NCBI RefSeq assembly: GCF_030408835.1
Contig: NZ_CP047357.1
Coordinates: 496,001 to 560,000, forward strand
Length of the DNA: 64,000 nt
Reading direction: 5' to 3'
DNA from: Corynebacterium freneyi
GTDB taxonomy: Bacteria; Actinomycetota; Actinomycetes; Mycobacteriales; Mycobacteriaceae
The notes under the pieces were generated by a model. It ran no database searches, was not told where the DNA came from, and worked only from the letters and a program-made list of their open reading frames with translations. Both the position numbers and the translations under genes were made by a program. Of this stretch, positions 36,695 to 45,237 are shown piece after piece (positions within the stretch are counted from its first letter, which is position 1; each line of letters begins with the position of its first letter).

Positions 36695-36729
36695 AAAAAA
36701 GAGCCGGTCCCGCACGAAGCGGGACCGGC
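36695..36729 (-). terminator. Intrinsic terminator of the M23 gene
   Basis: On the minus strand GCCGGTCCCGC (36729-36719) pairs with GCGGGACCGGC (36713-36703), followed by TC and a T6 run (36700-36695). It is one of the few hairpins here with a real T-tract. Confidence 0.9.
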
Positions 36730-36749
36730 CGGAATCCGGAAGAAGCGAC

Positions 36750-37472
36750 TTACAGCGCGCCGCCGGTGATGACGTCGAGGCCGCGCTGCAGGAACCACGC
36801 CACCGGGTCGACCGGGGTGGTGCCGTCGGGGTGGATCTCGAAGTGCAGGTGGGTGCCGGTGGAGAAGCCGCGGTTGCCCATGCCGCCGATGACCTGGCCG
36901 GCGGTGACGCGCTCGCCCACGGCGACGCCGAGAGTCTCGAGGTGGCCGTAGACGGACACGGCGCCATCGTCGTGGAGGACGCGGATCCACTGGCCGTAGC
37001 CCTGGGCCGGGCCGGAGTCGATGACGACGCCGTCCATGACCGACATGATCGGGGTGTTGGTGACGTTGGCGATGTCGATGCCGTTGTGCATGGTGCCCCA
37101 CCGCGGGCCGAAGCCGGAGGTGAAGGTGCCGAGCGCCGGCACGGACAGCTGCGGGGCGCGGGCGGCGCGGTCGGCGGCGGTGCGGAGGTTGTTGTACTCC
37201 AGCGCAGTGGCCAGGTGGGTGCCCAGGTCGGAGGCCGGACGGAAGTCGCGGACCGACGACAGGACCATCGGAGTGGAGGACATCTGATCCAGGGCGGCGT
37301 CCTGGGCGACGAGATCCTTGTCGGCGTCCTTGGTGTCGGCGGCGGCGGTGGCCGCGGCGCCCGACGCGGAGACGGCGGAGGTGGTGAGCGCGACCATGGC
37401 GATGCGACCCTTGATGGACTTGCCCGGCTTGCGGTGGGCGCCGCCCTTGCGTCGCGTCATCGTCTGCGTCAC
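36750..37472 (-). CDS. Secreted M23 (LytM-type) peptidoglycan endopeptidase
   Basis: 240 aa. GTG at 37472 is preferred over GTG at 37478 because AGGGA lies 6 nt before it. The Arg/Lys-rich N-terminus and hydrophobic signal (about residues 25-46) indicate export. The LytM domain has GFGPRWGTMHNGIDIA (zinc His and Asp) and THLHFEIHPDG (HxH), so it looks catalytically complete. It should cut peptide cross-links in the wall. In C. glutamicum a homologous M23 gene (mepA) is controlled by the MtrAB two-component system; GTAAC-type repeats upstream here (37547-37577) are consistent with that, but this is inference. Confidence 0.9.
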   Translation of the reverse strand: MTQTMTRRKGGAHRKPGKSIKGRIAMVALTTSAVSASGAAATAAADTKDADKDLVAQDAALDQMSSTPMVLSSVRDFRPASDLGTHLATALEYNNLRTAADRAARAPQLSVPALGTFTSGFGPRWGTMHNGIDIANVTNTPIMSVMDGVVIDSGPAQGYGQWIRVLHDDGAVSVYGHLETLGVAVGERVTAGQVIGGMGNRGFSTGTHLHFEIHPDGTTPVDPVAWFLQRGLDVITGGAL

Positions 37473-37954
37473 TTTCACTCCCTGGACTCGTGCGATCTTG
37501 TGGTTGCCGTCGGGCCGCGCCCGTGTTGGGGGCCGTAAAACGTAACCATGTCGTTATGCAGCGACCGTAACGATAACGAAACGGCAACTTGCGGGCAAGC
37601 CACTTCGCCGGAATGGCGAAAATGTGTGACCCGTTCCGCTTTTTCGTGGTCGCGGGCGTGATTCAGCGGCGCTCATGCGTCACATAAGCCCCGTTGGCAC
37701 CGTTAAACGGGGCTGTGGGGGCGCGGTGATGCCTGTCCACTACCCCCGTTACCCCCGATGTAACGCGGCATGTCTGGGGCGCAATGCCGCCCCGTGGCGC
37801 TCGCGCCGCCGCCCCGTCGCATTCCCGCCGTCGTCCCGCCTCAGCCCCGCCGCGCCGCCCGTGTCCGATCCGCGTGGCGCGATAGTCTCGTCGCAGACGT
37901 CTCGGGTGGGCCGGGACAATCCATACGCCCACGGAGGAAAGGCACGGCATCGAA
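37473..37954. promoter_or_regulatory. Divergent regulatory region between M23 and DUF6350 genes
   Basis: 482 nt without a gene. Contents: GTAAC-type repeats CGTAACCATGTCGTTATG (37541-37558) and CGTAACGATAACG (37566-37578) near the M23 promoter; a perfect 9-bp hairpin AGCCCCGTT/AACGGGGCT (37687-37695, 37706-37714); an inverted repeat CGTTAC-N7-GTAACG (37747-37765); and the DUF6350 promoter -10 TAGTCT (37883-37888) with GGAGGAAAGG (37933-37942) upstream of the GTG. Confidence 0.5.
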
Positions 37955-39610
37955 GTGAGTGACGCCAATCCGCGCAAGCGAACCCCGGGCCGCGGCACCC
38001 GTCGCACAGGGCCGTCGTCTCGCCGCTCGCGGGGCCGTTCCCCGCGTCGGGAGCCGGCGCGTCCCGCCGAGATCTCCTCGGTGCCCGCACCGGCGGAGCC
38101 TGCTGTCGCGAAAGGGAGCGGGGCCACGGCAGTGGCCGATGCGCCCCGGGCGGGTCATCCGCGCCCGGCCGCGGCGACGGCACGGGCCGCCCGCATTCGC
38201 CGTTTCCTTCTCGCGGCGGCGGGCGTGCACGGGGTGGCGCTGCTGCTGATCATCTCGGTGGCGCTCATCGGCGTGGCCGTCGCAGGCGCGGGGTTCACGC
38301 CGCTGCCCGCCACCATCGCGTCGTCCTGGATGCTGCTCAACCTGGCGCCGTTCGAATTCGGCGGCACGGATCTGGGCCTGGTGCCGGCGTTGCCGTCGAT
38401 GGCGTTGTTCGCTGCGGTGGCGTGGCGCATCCGCCGGGAGGTGTCCGGTCCGGTGAGCATCCGGGACGTGCGCACGATGGCGGCGGTGTTCCTGGGCGTG
38501 CCGGTGGCGTTGACGGTCGTCGCGTGGCTGATGCTGTGGGACGCGTCGGGTGTGCTGCGCATCGAAGCGCCGTTTTTCCCGGCGGCGATCGCGTCGACGG
38601 TGGTGGTCCATGCGGCGGCGCTGGTGGCGGGCATGGGGCCGAGGTTGACGCGTGCGTTGCTGCGTCGCCGCGCGTGGCCGGAGTGGCCGTTGGCGTCGCT
38701 GCGCCTGGCCGCGTCGTACGTCGGCTGGTTGTGGGCGGCGGGTGCGGTCGCGGTGGTGGTGTCGTTGATCTGGCATCACGCGTCGGTGCGCGAGACCCTG
38801 GGCATCGCCGACGGCGGCGGCGCCTTGACGGGGCTGCTGCTGTTGTCGCTGGCGTACCTGCCGAACATCGCCTTCGCCGCCGCAGGCATCCTCGTCGGTG
38901 CCCCGGCCAACGTGGGCGTCGCGGAAGCCGGCCTGTTCGCGGTGTCGCCGGGCACCCTGCCGCCGTTGCCGACGTTGGCCGCGATGCCGCAGTCGCATCT
39001 GTCCCCGGCGTTCGGCGTGTTGCTGGCGGTGCCGGTGGCCATCGCGGTGTGGTGCGTGCACCGGCACCTGAAGAAGGGGGAGTCCGATCGCCCCTACGTC
39101 GAGGTGGTCCTCGCCGCGGTGATCGCGGGCGCGCTCTTTGCGGTGCTGGCCCTGTTGATGGGCGGCGAGCTCGGCCAGTACGGCCGGTCGGGCGTGAATT
39201 GGTGGTTCGCCGGCGTTCTGGCGTCGGTGTGGTTGGCGGTGCCGGGTGCGGTCGTCGCGGTGATGGTCGCGGGCCTGCCGGGTGCGGGCCCGGTGGAGGC
39301 GCCGGCGTTGGAGCGTGACGACGTCGACGTGCCGGCCGAGACGGCCGACGCGGATGAGGGCGCTCGAGAAGATGAAGACGCCGATGACGACATCGATGAC
39401 GCCGAGGGCGAAGCAAGCGACGCCGACGATGAGGGAGAGTCGGATGATTCGGAGGACGCCGACGACTCCGACGAGCCCGACGACTCGGATGAACCCGATG
39501 ACGCGGACGAAGTGGAAGAGGAAGAGACGGCAGAGACGGAGGAGGCCGACGCCATAGAGGATGCCGCCGCCGACGTCGAACCCGATGCCGACGAGGCCCC
39601 GCGCTCCTGA
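37955..39610 (+). CDS. DUF6350 polytopic membrane protein with acidic C-terminal tail
   Basis: 551 aa, GTG start. An Arg/Pro-rich cytoplasmic N-terminus of about 85 residues is followed by about nine to ten transmembrane helices (from FLLAAAGVHGVALLLIISVA to WLAVPGAVVAVMVAGLPGAG). A C-terminal tail of about 110 residues is almost entirely Asp, Glu, Ala and Ser, with repeats such as DDSDEPDDSDEPDDADE. The position just before purN is the usual one for this family in corynebacteria and relatives. Function unknown. The purN start is 51 nt after the stop and has its own -10. Confidence 0.88.
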   Translation: MSDANPRKRTPGRGTRRTGPSSRRSRGRSPRREPARPAEISSVPAPAEPAVAKGSGATAVADAPRAGHPRPAAATARAARIRRFLLAAAGVHGVALLLIISVALIGVAVAGAGFTPLPATIASSWMLLNLAPFEFGGTDLGLVPALPSMALFAAVAWRIRREVSGPVSIRDVRTMAAVFLGVPVALTVVAWLMLWDASGVLRIEAPFFPAAIASTVVVHAAALVAGMGPRLTRALLRRRAWPEWPLASLRLAASYVGWLWAAGAVAVVVSLIWHHASVRETLGIADGGGALTGLLLLSLAYLPNIAFAAAGILVGAPANVGVAEAGLFAVSPGTLPPLPTLAAMPQSHLSPAFGVLLAVPVAIAVWCVHRHLKKGESDRPYVEVVLAAVIAGALFAVLALLMGGELGQYGRSGVNWWFAGVLASVWLAVPGAVVAVMVAGLPGAGPVEAPALERDDVDVPAETADADEGAREDEDADDDIDDAEGEASDADDEGESDDSEDADDSDEPDDSDEPDDADEVEEEETAETEEADAIEDAAADVEPDADEAPRS

Positions 39611-39661
39611 CCGGGGGAGGGCCACCGGGCGGATCCGGGCGGGTGGGTAGACTGTTCAGCC

Positions 39662-40303
39662 GTGACCGAATCACACAGCGTTTGGCCGAATGACGCGGCG
39701 ACGCCCCTGACCATCGTCGTGCTGGCCTCCGGCACGGGCTCGCTGCTGCAGTCGATGCTCGACACGCTCGACCCGGCGCGCGTCCGAGTCGCCGCCGTCG
39801 GATCCGACAAGGACTGCGAGGCATTGAAGAGGGCCGATGCGGCGGGAATCCCGTCGTTCCGCGTGCCCTTCGACGACGCCGCCCGCGCCGACCGCGCGGC
39901 ATGGAACGGGGCGCTGCTGGCCGCAGTGCGCGAGCACCGGCCGGATTTCGTCGTCTCGGCCGGGTTCATGCGCATCCTCGGGCAGGAGTTCATCGACGCC
40001 TTCCCGGACCGGATCATCAACACGCACCCCGCATTGCTGCCGTCGTTCCCCGGCGCGCACGCCGTGCCGGATGCGCTGGCGCATGGGGTGAAGGTCACCG
40101 GAACGACGGTGCACATCGTCGACGCGGGCGTGGACACGGGGCCGATCCTCGCGCAGGAACCGGTCGTCGTCGCGGACGACGACACCGTGGACACGTTGCA
40201 CGAACGCATCAAGATCGTCGAGCGTCGGCTGCTGGTCGACGTTCTCCACACCATCTCGGAACGCGGAATCACGCGGGACGGACGAAAGGCGAAGTTTTCA
40301 TGA
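39662..40303 (+). CDS. purN: Phosphoribosylglycinamide formyltransferase
   Basis: 213 aa, GTG start. It transfers formyl from 10-formyl-THF to GAR in purine synthesis. The active-site signature is [20 protein letters not shown] then [17 protein letters not shown] (catalytic Asn, His and Asp), and the N-terminus [14 protein letters not shown] binds the phosphate. A -10 TAGACT (39648-39653) ends 8 nt before the GTG (leaderless). It overlaps purH by 4 nt (ATGA). Confidence 0.97.
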   Translation: MTESHSVWPNDAATPLTIVVLASGTGSLLQSMLDTLDPARVRVAAVGSDKDCEALKRADAAGIPSFRVPFDDAARADRAAWNGALLAAVREHRPDFVVSAGFMRILGQEFIDAFPDRIINTHPALLPSFPGAHAVPDALAHGVKVTGTTVHIVDAGVDTGPILAQEPVVVADDDTVDTLHERIKIVERRLLVDVLHTISERGITRDGRKAKFS

Positions 40304-41904
40304 CCCAGGATCACGGCAGCACGGACCGCAAGCCCATCAAGCGCGCCCTCATCAGCGTCTACGACAAGACCGGGCTGGAGGATCTCGCCCGCGCCCTCCA
40401 TGACGGCGGCGTGCAGATCGTGTCCACCGGCTCCACCGCCTCCCGCATCGCCGACGCCGGCGTGCCGGTGACCCCGGTCGAGGAGCTCACCGGATTCCCC
40501 GAGTGCCTCGAGGGCCGCGTGAAGACCCTCCACCCCCGCGTCCACGCCGGCATCCTCGCCGACACCCGCAAGGACGACCACCTGTCGCAGCTGGAAGACC
40601 TGGGCGTCGAGCCGTTCCAGCTGGTCGTCGTGAACCTGTACCCCTTCACCGAGACCGTCGCCTCGGGCGCCGACTTCGACGCCTGCGTCGAGCAGATCGA
40701 CATCGGCGGCCCGTCGATGGTCCGCGCCGCGGCGAAGAACCACCCCTCCGTCGCCGTGGTCGTCGACCCGGCCAAGTACGGCGAGGTCGCCCGGGCCGTC
40801 ACCGGCGGCGGATTCACCCGCGCCGAGCGCACGGCCCTGGCCGTCGACGCCTTCCGCCACACCGCTTCCTACGACGTCGCGGTGGCGTCGTGGATGGGCG
40901 CCCAGCTTGACGACGAGTCGGCCGACTCCGCCGCGGCCTTCCCCGAGTGGTTCGGCCACACCTACGAGCGTTCCGCCACCCTGCGCTATGGCGAAAACCC
41001 GCACCAGGCCGCCGCCCTGTACGTCGACCCGTCGGCCCCGGCGGGCCTGGCGCAGGCGAAGCAGTTCCACGGCAAGGAGATGAGCTACAACAACTACACG
41101 GACTCCGATGCCGCGTGGCGTGCCGCGTGGGATCACGAGCGTCCGTGCGTGGCCATCATCAAGCACGCCAATCCCTGTGGCATCGCGGTGTCCGACGAGT
41201 CCATCGCCGCGGCGCACAAGGCCGCCCACGCGTGTGACCCGGTGTCGGCCTTCGGCGGCGTCATCGCCGTCAACCGCGAGGTGTCCGTCGAGATGGCCGA
41301 GCAGGTCGCCGAGATCTTCACCGAGGTCATCGTCGCGCCGGGCTACGAGGACGGTGCGGTCGAGGTGCTGAGCCAGAAGAAGAACATCCGCATTCTCCAG
41401 GCCCCGGCCCCGCAGGGCGAGGCGACCGAGTATCGCCAGGTTTCCGGCGGCATGCTGCTGCAGGAGCGCGACGCACTGCAGGCCGAGGGCGACGACCCCG
41501 CCAACTGGACCCTGGCCGCCGGCGGGGCCGCCGACGAGGAGACCCTCGCCGACCTGGTCTTCGCCTGGAACGCCGTGCGCGCGGTGAAGTCCAACGCGAT
41601 CCTGCTGGCCAAGGACGGCGCCACCGTCGGCGTCGGCATGGGCCAGGTCAACCGCGTCGACGCCGCGAAGCTGGCCGTCGAGCGCGCGAACTCGCTGGCC
41701 GGCGACGATGAACGCGCCCGTGGTGCGGTCGCCGCGTCCGATGCGTTCTTCCCGTTCGCCGACGGCTTCGAGATGCTGGCCGAAGCCGGCGTCCGCGCGG
41801 TCGTCCAGCCGGGTGGTTCCATCCGCGACGCCGAGGTCGTCGAGGCCGCCAACAAGGCGGGCGTGACCATGTACCTGACGGGTGCGCGCCACTTCGCGCA
41901 CTAG
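40300..41904 (+). CDS. purH: Bifunctional AICAR formyltransferase / IMP cyclohydrolase
   Basis: 534 aa; it makes IMP, the last two steps of purine synthesis. The N-terminal IMP cyclohydrolase domain starts [21 protein letters not shown] and contains [13 protein letters not shown] and MVRAAAKNH. The C-terminal transformylase has [15 protein letters not shown] and the final [11 protein letters not shown]. Translation is coupled to purN (ATGA overlap). A strong terminator follows. Confidence 0.98.
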   Translation: MTQDHGSTDRKPIKRALISVYDKTGLEDLARALHDGGVQIVSTGSTASRIADAGVPVTPVEELTGFPECLEGRVKTLHPRVHAGILADTRKDDHLSQLEDLGVEPFQLVVVNLYPFTETVASGADFDACVEQIDIGGPSMVRAAAKNHPSVAVVVDPAKYGEVARAVTGGGFTRAERTALAVDAFRHTASYDVAVASWMGAQLDDESADSAAAFPEWFGHTYERSATLRYGENPHQAAALYVDPSAPAGLAQAKQFHGKEMSYNNYTDSDAAWRAAWDHERPCVAIIKHANPCGIAVSDESIAAAHKAAHACDPVSAFGGVIAVNREVSVEMAEQVAEIFTEVIVAPGYEDGAVEVLSQKKNIRILQAPAPQGEATEYRQVSGGMLLQERDALQAEGDDPANWTLAAGGAADEETLADLVFAWNAVRAVKSNAILLAKDGATVGVGMGQVNRVDAAKLAVERANSLAGDDERARGAVAASDAFFPFADGFEMLAEAGVRAVVQPGGSIRDAEVVEAANKAGVTMYLTGARHFAH

Positions 41905-41932
41905 TCGCGCACCGGTCGCCCGATAGACGAAG

Positions 41933-41966
41933 GCGGCCCCCGGGGATCACCCGGGGGCCGCTTTTT
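41933..41966 (+). terminator. Intrinsic terminator of purNH
   Basis: Perfect 12-bp stem GCGGCCCCCGGG / CCCGGGGGCCGC, loop GATCA, then TTTTT (41962-41966). Confidence 0.95.
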
Positions 41967-41982
41967 CGTGCGTGGCCGTGCG

Positions 41983-43170
41983 TCAGCCCAGCACGAGGTG
42001 GACGGTCCGCCATCCTCCGGCGGGACGTTCCTCGCGTTCCGACGGCCGGTCGCCGTCGAGGCGGAACGACCCCGTCGCCCGCAGCAGCGCGGCGATGGCG
42101 CAGCGGATTTCGATGGTGGAGATCAACCGGCCCGGGCACACGTGGGGGCCGGTGCCGTAGACGAGGTTGGCGGCGGCGTTGGCCTCCGGCCGGAATTCGT
42201 CGGGGTCGCCGAAGACGTCCGCGTCGCGATTGGCGGCGATCCAATCCAGCTCGACGCGCGACCCGGACGGGATGACCGCGTCGCCGACCTCGACGTCGGC
42301 GGTGGTGACGCGGCGGTTGGCGGGGAAGGGGTCGTCGATGCGCAGGATCTCGTCGATCGCCGCGTCCAGTTCGGCGGCGTGGGCGGTCTCGTCGGCGGCC
42401 CAGGCGCGCATGCGGTCCTGCAGCTCCGGTCGGGCGGCGAGGTATTGGCCCACCACGCCGATCGACGCCGCGATGGAGCCGAGGTCGCCCGCGGTCCAGT
42501 TGCGCAGGATGGAAACGATCTCCTCGGTCGTCAGGGGACGCGAGCCGCCGGGCGCGGAGGGATCCTCGACCCGGTCCGCCATCAGGCGGGACGTGGGATC
42601 GGCGCCCGCGCCCCCGTCCGGTTCCTTGTCGGCGAGGATCCCGCGGATGATCTCGTCGAACCGGCGGGCGACCTCGGCGGTGCGCCGGCGATCGCCGGAG
42701 CGGGTCGCCGCATGGTTGTCGTCCATCCACCCGGTCAGCGTGGCGTCGAGGGAGTCGGGCCAGCCGAGCCATTCGCACTGGGAGCGCACCGCCACGCGGC
42801 GGCCGAATTCCCGGACCAGCTCCACGCCCGAGGCGGGGCCCTCGACGAGCCGGGCGGCCGCGTCGTCGGCGATGTGCCGGATCGACGGCTCCAGGGGGCG
42901 GATCACGTCATCGGCCAAGTGCCGGTCGATGACCGCCCGGAACCGCCGGTGCTCGTCGCCGTCCATGCCGTTGGGCACGTTGAGGTGCGAGGATGCCGCG
43001 CTGGAGAATCGCCGCGGGTCGCGTGCCGCGGCCTCCACCTCGGTGTGGCCCCGCAGGGCCCATGTGCCGTCCGGCCCGCGCCCGACCGGGCACCGGGACT
43101 CGGGGGGAGGGGGTCGTTCCGGCCATTTCAAAGTCCCTTCATCGATGCGTATTTGACGGTCGGCTCCCAC
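41983..43170 (-). CDS. Cytochrome P450
   Basis: 395 aa. The heme-binding loop is YGTGPHVCPGRL (Cys345) and the ExxR is EILR in DEILRIDDPFPANRR. The I-helix reads NWTAGDLGSIAASIG: the usual acid-Thr pair is replaced by D-L-G-S, a variant seen in some bacterial P450 groups. It is soluble, so it needs a separate ferredoxin and reductase, neither of which is obvious in the window. The start is uncertain: GTG at 43170 overlaps a possible minus-strand -10 (TATCGT) and has no ribosome binding site, and no better start is seen before the P450 fold. It is divergent from a TetR gene that may control it. Substrate unknown. Confidence 0.88.
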   Translation of the reverse strand: MGADRQIRIDEGTLKWPERPPPPESRCPVGRGPDGTWALRGHTEVEAAARDPRRFSSAASSHLNVPNGMDGDEHRRFRAVIDRHLADDVIRPLEPSIRHIADDAAARLVEGPASGVELVREFGRRVAVRSQCEWLGWPDSLDATLTGWMDDNHAATRSGDRRRTAEVARRFDEIIRGILADKEPDGGAGADPTSRLMADRVEDPSAPGGSRPLTTEEIVSILRNWTAGDLGSIAASIGVVGQYLAARPELQDRMRAWAADETAHAAELDAAIDEILRIDDPFPANRRVTTADVEVGDAVIPSGSRVELDWIAANRDADVFGDPDEFRPEANAAANLVYGTGPHVCPGRLISTIEIRCAIAALLRATGSFRLDGDRPSEREERPAGGWRTVHLVLG

Positions 43171-43226
43171 GATACGTCGGTCCGGCGCGGCCCGCCCGGG
43201 TCCCGGTTACCCAATGTTCACCGAAT

Positions 43227-43247
43227 GTGGCGTAGGCCACCTATGAT
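43227..43247 (+). promoter_or_regulatory. Palindrome GTGGC-GTAG-GCCAC and -10 of the TetR gene
   Basis: The inverted repeat (43227-43240) sits directly upstream of the -10 TATGAT (43242-43247), in the gap between the divergent P450 and TetR genes. It is a candidate operator for the TetR protein on both promoters. Confidence 0.55.
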
Positions 43248-43254
43248 GACCGGC

Positions 43255-43947
43255 ATGTCACGTCGAGCCGAACTCAGGGAACGGCGGCACGCGGAAATCA
43301 TCGCCGCCGCCGCCGCGATGATCGCCGACCGCGGATTCCACGTCACCAGGCTCGAAGACGTCGGCCAGGTCGTCGGCATCTCCGGGCCGGGCCTGTACCG
43401 GTACGTCACGGGGAAAGACGACATGCTCGCCCAGATTCTGGTCGACATCTCCGTCCGCCTCGTCGACGGCGCCCGGGCCGTGATGGACCGGGCGCGGACC
43501 GAGGAGTGGGAGGCGGACCGCACGTTGCGGGAGCTGCTGAGCTTCCACGTGGAGTTCGCGGTGACCGAACCCGACCGCATTCGAGTGCAGGAACGCGAGA
43601 TCGGCAACCTCGCCCCGCAGCAGCGGGACAAGGTCCGCTCGTTGCAGCGGATGTACATGTCGATGTGGGTCGACGCAGCGCGGCGGGCGAAGCCGGAGCT
43701 GACGGAGTCCGACGCCCGCGTCCGCGTGCAGCTCGCCGCCGGCCTGATCAACTCGTCGCGCCACGTGGTCCGCTGGGCCGGCGCCGATGCCGTGCGCACC
43801 GCTGCGATGGACATGGCCATCGGGGCGGTGGGGTTGCAGAAGGGCGATGACCCGGACATCGGCGACATTGCCCGGGCCTCCCTCGGCGGCGGGCCCCGCA
43901 CAGCGGGAACGCTGGGGGAGGACGACGAGGAGCCCTCGGCGACGTAG
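43255..43947 (+). CDS. TetR family transcriptional regulator
   Basis: 230 aa. The N-terminal HTH is clear: RHAEIIAAAAAMIADRGFHV, TRLEDVGQVVGISGPGLYRY (recognition helix) and VTGKDDML. The ligand domain contains RVQEREIGNLAPQQRDKV, similar to KstR2-like and FadR-like actinobacterial regulators of lipid or steroid catabolism; that subfamily call is tentative. The ATG at 43255 is 7 nt after the -10 (leaderless). It is divergent from the P450 gene and upstream of the dehydrogenase gene at 44105, which has its own promoter. Confidence 0.9.
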   Translation: MSRRAELRERRHAEIIAAAAAMIADRGFHVTRLEDVGQVVGISGPGLYRYVTGKDDMLAQILVDISVRLVDGARAVMDRARTEEWEADRTLRELLSFHVEFAVTEPDRIRVQEREIGNLAPQQRDKVRSLQRMYMSMWVDAARRAKPELTESDARVRVQLAAGLINSSRHVVRWAGADAVRTAAMDMAIGAVGLQKGDDPDIGDIARASLGGGPRTAGTLGEDDEEPSAT

Positions 43948-43993
43948 CGCGGTGGGGAATCATCTGCGCGGATGCGCCCCGGAGAAAAACAAG

Positions 43994-44040
43994 CAGTCTT
44001 GACTGATTGTATTAATGGCGATAGTATGACCCCCGTCACA
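43994..44040 (+). promoter_or_regulatory. Strong promoter of the SDR gene with GlxR/CRP-like site
   Basis: -35 TTGACT (43999-44004), 17-bp spacer, -10 TAGTAT (44022-44027), in an unusually AT-rich pocket. An inverted repeat CAGTC-TT-GACTG (43994-44005) covers the -35. TATGACCCCCGTCACA (44025-44040) covers the -10 end and the start site; its reverse complement fits TGTGA-N6-TCATA, close to the CRP/GlxR consensus TGTGA-N6-TCACA. The position suggests repression. Confidence 0.7.
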
Positions 44041-44104
44041 ATCTCAGTGCGGGTTTGACTGTCCTTCCCGCCCGCACGATCCACGATCGCAGGAGGCGAC
44101 TTCC

Positions 44105-45031
44105 ATGGCCGAACCGCAGATTCCGTCCCGTCCCGCATTGCCCACCGAACCTTCCCCCGCCATCGACGAGCTTCGCGCGGGCACCGCGCAGCTGCCCCTC
44201 CGGCAGCCCGCGGCGGATGCCTTCGCCGGGAAAGTCCTCCTGATGTCCGGTGGCTCGCGCGGCATCGGCCTCGAGATCGCGCTCGCCGCGGCCCGCCACG
44301 GCGCGGACATCGCCATCATGGCCAAGACCGCCGAGCCGGACCCCCGCATCCCCGGCACCATCCACACCGCCGCCGAAGCCATCCGCGAGGCCGGTGGCCG
44401 CGTGCTGCCCTACGTCGGCGACATTCGTTCCGACGACGACGTCAAGGGTTTCGTGGAAGCGACCATCGCGGAGTTCGGGCGCATCGACATGGTGGTCAAC
44501 AACGCCAGCGCGATCAATCTCAGCCCCACGCCGGTGCTGCCGCTCAAGCGCTACGACCTCATGATGGACATCAACTCCCGCGGCACGTTCTCCCTGGTCC
44601 AGGCTGCACTGCCGCACCTGGCCAAGTCGGACAACCCCCACGTGCTCACGCTGTCGCCGCCGGTGAACCTGGAGCCCGGGTGGCTGGGCAACTTCCCCGC
44701 CTACTCTTTGAGCAAGTTCGGCATGACCATCCTGACCCTCGGCTGGGCGCACGAATTCGGCGGCGCCGTGTCCGCCAACTGCCTGTGGCCGGAAACGACC
44801 ATCGCCACCGCAGCGGTGGCCAACACCCAGGGCCTGGGCGGCGACGAAGCGATCCGGCACTCCCGCACGCCGCAGATCATGGCTGACGCGGCCGTCGCCA
44901 TCCTCGCCTCCGAGCGGGGCACGGTCAACGGCCACACCCTCGTCGACGCCGACGTGCTGCGTTCGGCCGGCGTCGAGGATCTGTCCGGCTACGGCGGCGA
45001 AGAGCCCCTGAACCTCGACCTTTTCCTCTAG
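44105..45031 (+). CDS. Short-chain dehydrogenase, HSDL2/AtuB-like
   Basis: 308 aa; the ATG is preceded by GGAGG. The Rossmann motif GGSRGIGLEIALAAA, NNASAI and the catalytic Tyr-Lys in AYSLSKFGM are present. The sequence AIMAKTAEPDPRIPGTIHTA, the SPPVNLEPGW segment and NCLWPETTI are those of the HSDL2 group. Bacterial members of this group include the citronellol/citronellal dehydrogenases AtuB and AtuG of acyclic terpene utilisation. It lacks the SCP2 domain of animal HSDL2. A role in oxidising a branched or terpenoid alcohol or aldehyde is inferred. It is transcribed alone from the promoter at 43999 and ended by the hairpin at 45158. Confidence 0.85.
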   Translation: MAEPQIPSRPALPTEPSPAIDELRAGTAQLPLRQPAADAFAGKVLLMSGGSRGIGLEIALAAARHGADIAIMAKTAEPDPRIPGTIHTAAEAIREAGGRVLPYVGDIRSDDDVKGFVEATIAEFGRIDMVVNNASAINLSPTPVLPLKRYDLMMDINSRGTFSLVQAALPHLAKSDNPHVLTLSPPVNLEPGWLGNFPAYSLSKFGMTILTLGWAHEFGGAVSANCLWPETTIATAAVANTQGLGGDEAIRHSRTPQIMADAAVAILASERGTVNGHTLVDADVLRSAGVEDLSGYGGEEPLNLDLFL

Positions 45032-45157
45032 TTCCTCTAGGCCCCACCGCCCCCGGGCAACGGAGACCTCCCCTCGGCTCCGCCGACGCACCCCTGAACC
45101 GCGTCGGCGGAGTCGGCGTATTTCCCGCCCAGGAGAATGCGACTGACAATCACTGAA

Positions 45158-45183
45158 AAAACCACCGGAGCTCCGGTGGTTTT
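45158..45183. terminator. Bidirectional terminator between the SDR and PucR genes
   Basis: Perfect 26-nt palindrome: AAAACCACCGGAG followed directly by CTCCGGTGGTTTT, giving a T-run in both directions. Confidence 0.9.
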
Positions 45184-45237
45184 CGCATTTCCTTCCCCCT
45201 CGGCGGAGGCTCCGGGGAGGCTCCGTTTTCCGGAAAC

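Noticed and set aside
43130..43145. TTG codon within the P450 N-terminus as the true start
   Set aside because: A purine-rich stretch precedes it but the spacing is 1-2 nt, too short for a ribosome binding site. GTG at 43170 was kept with a warning.
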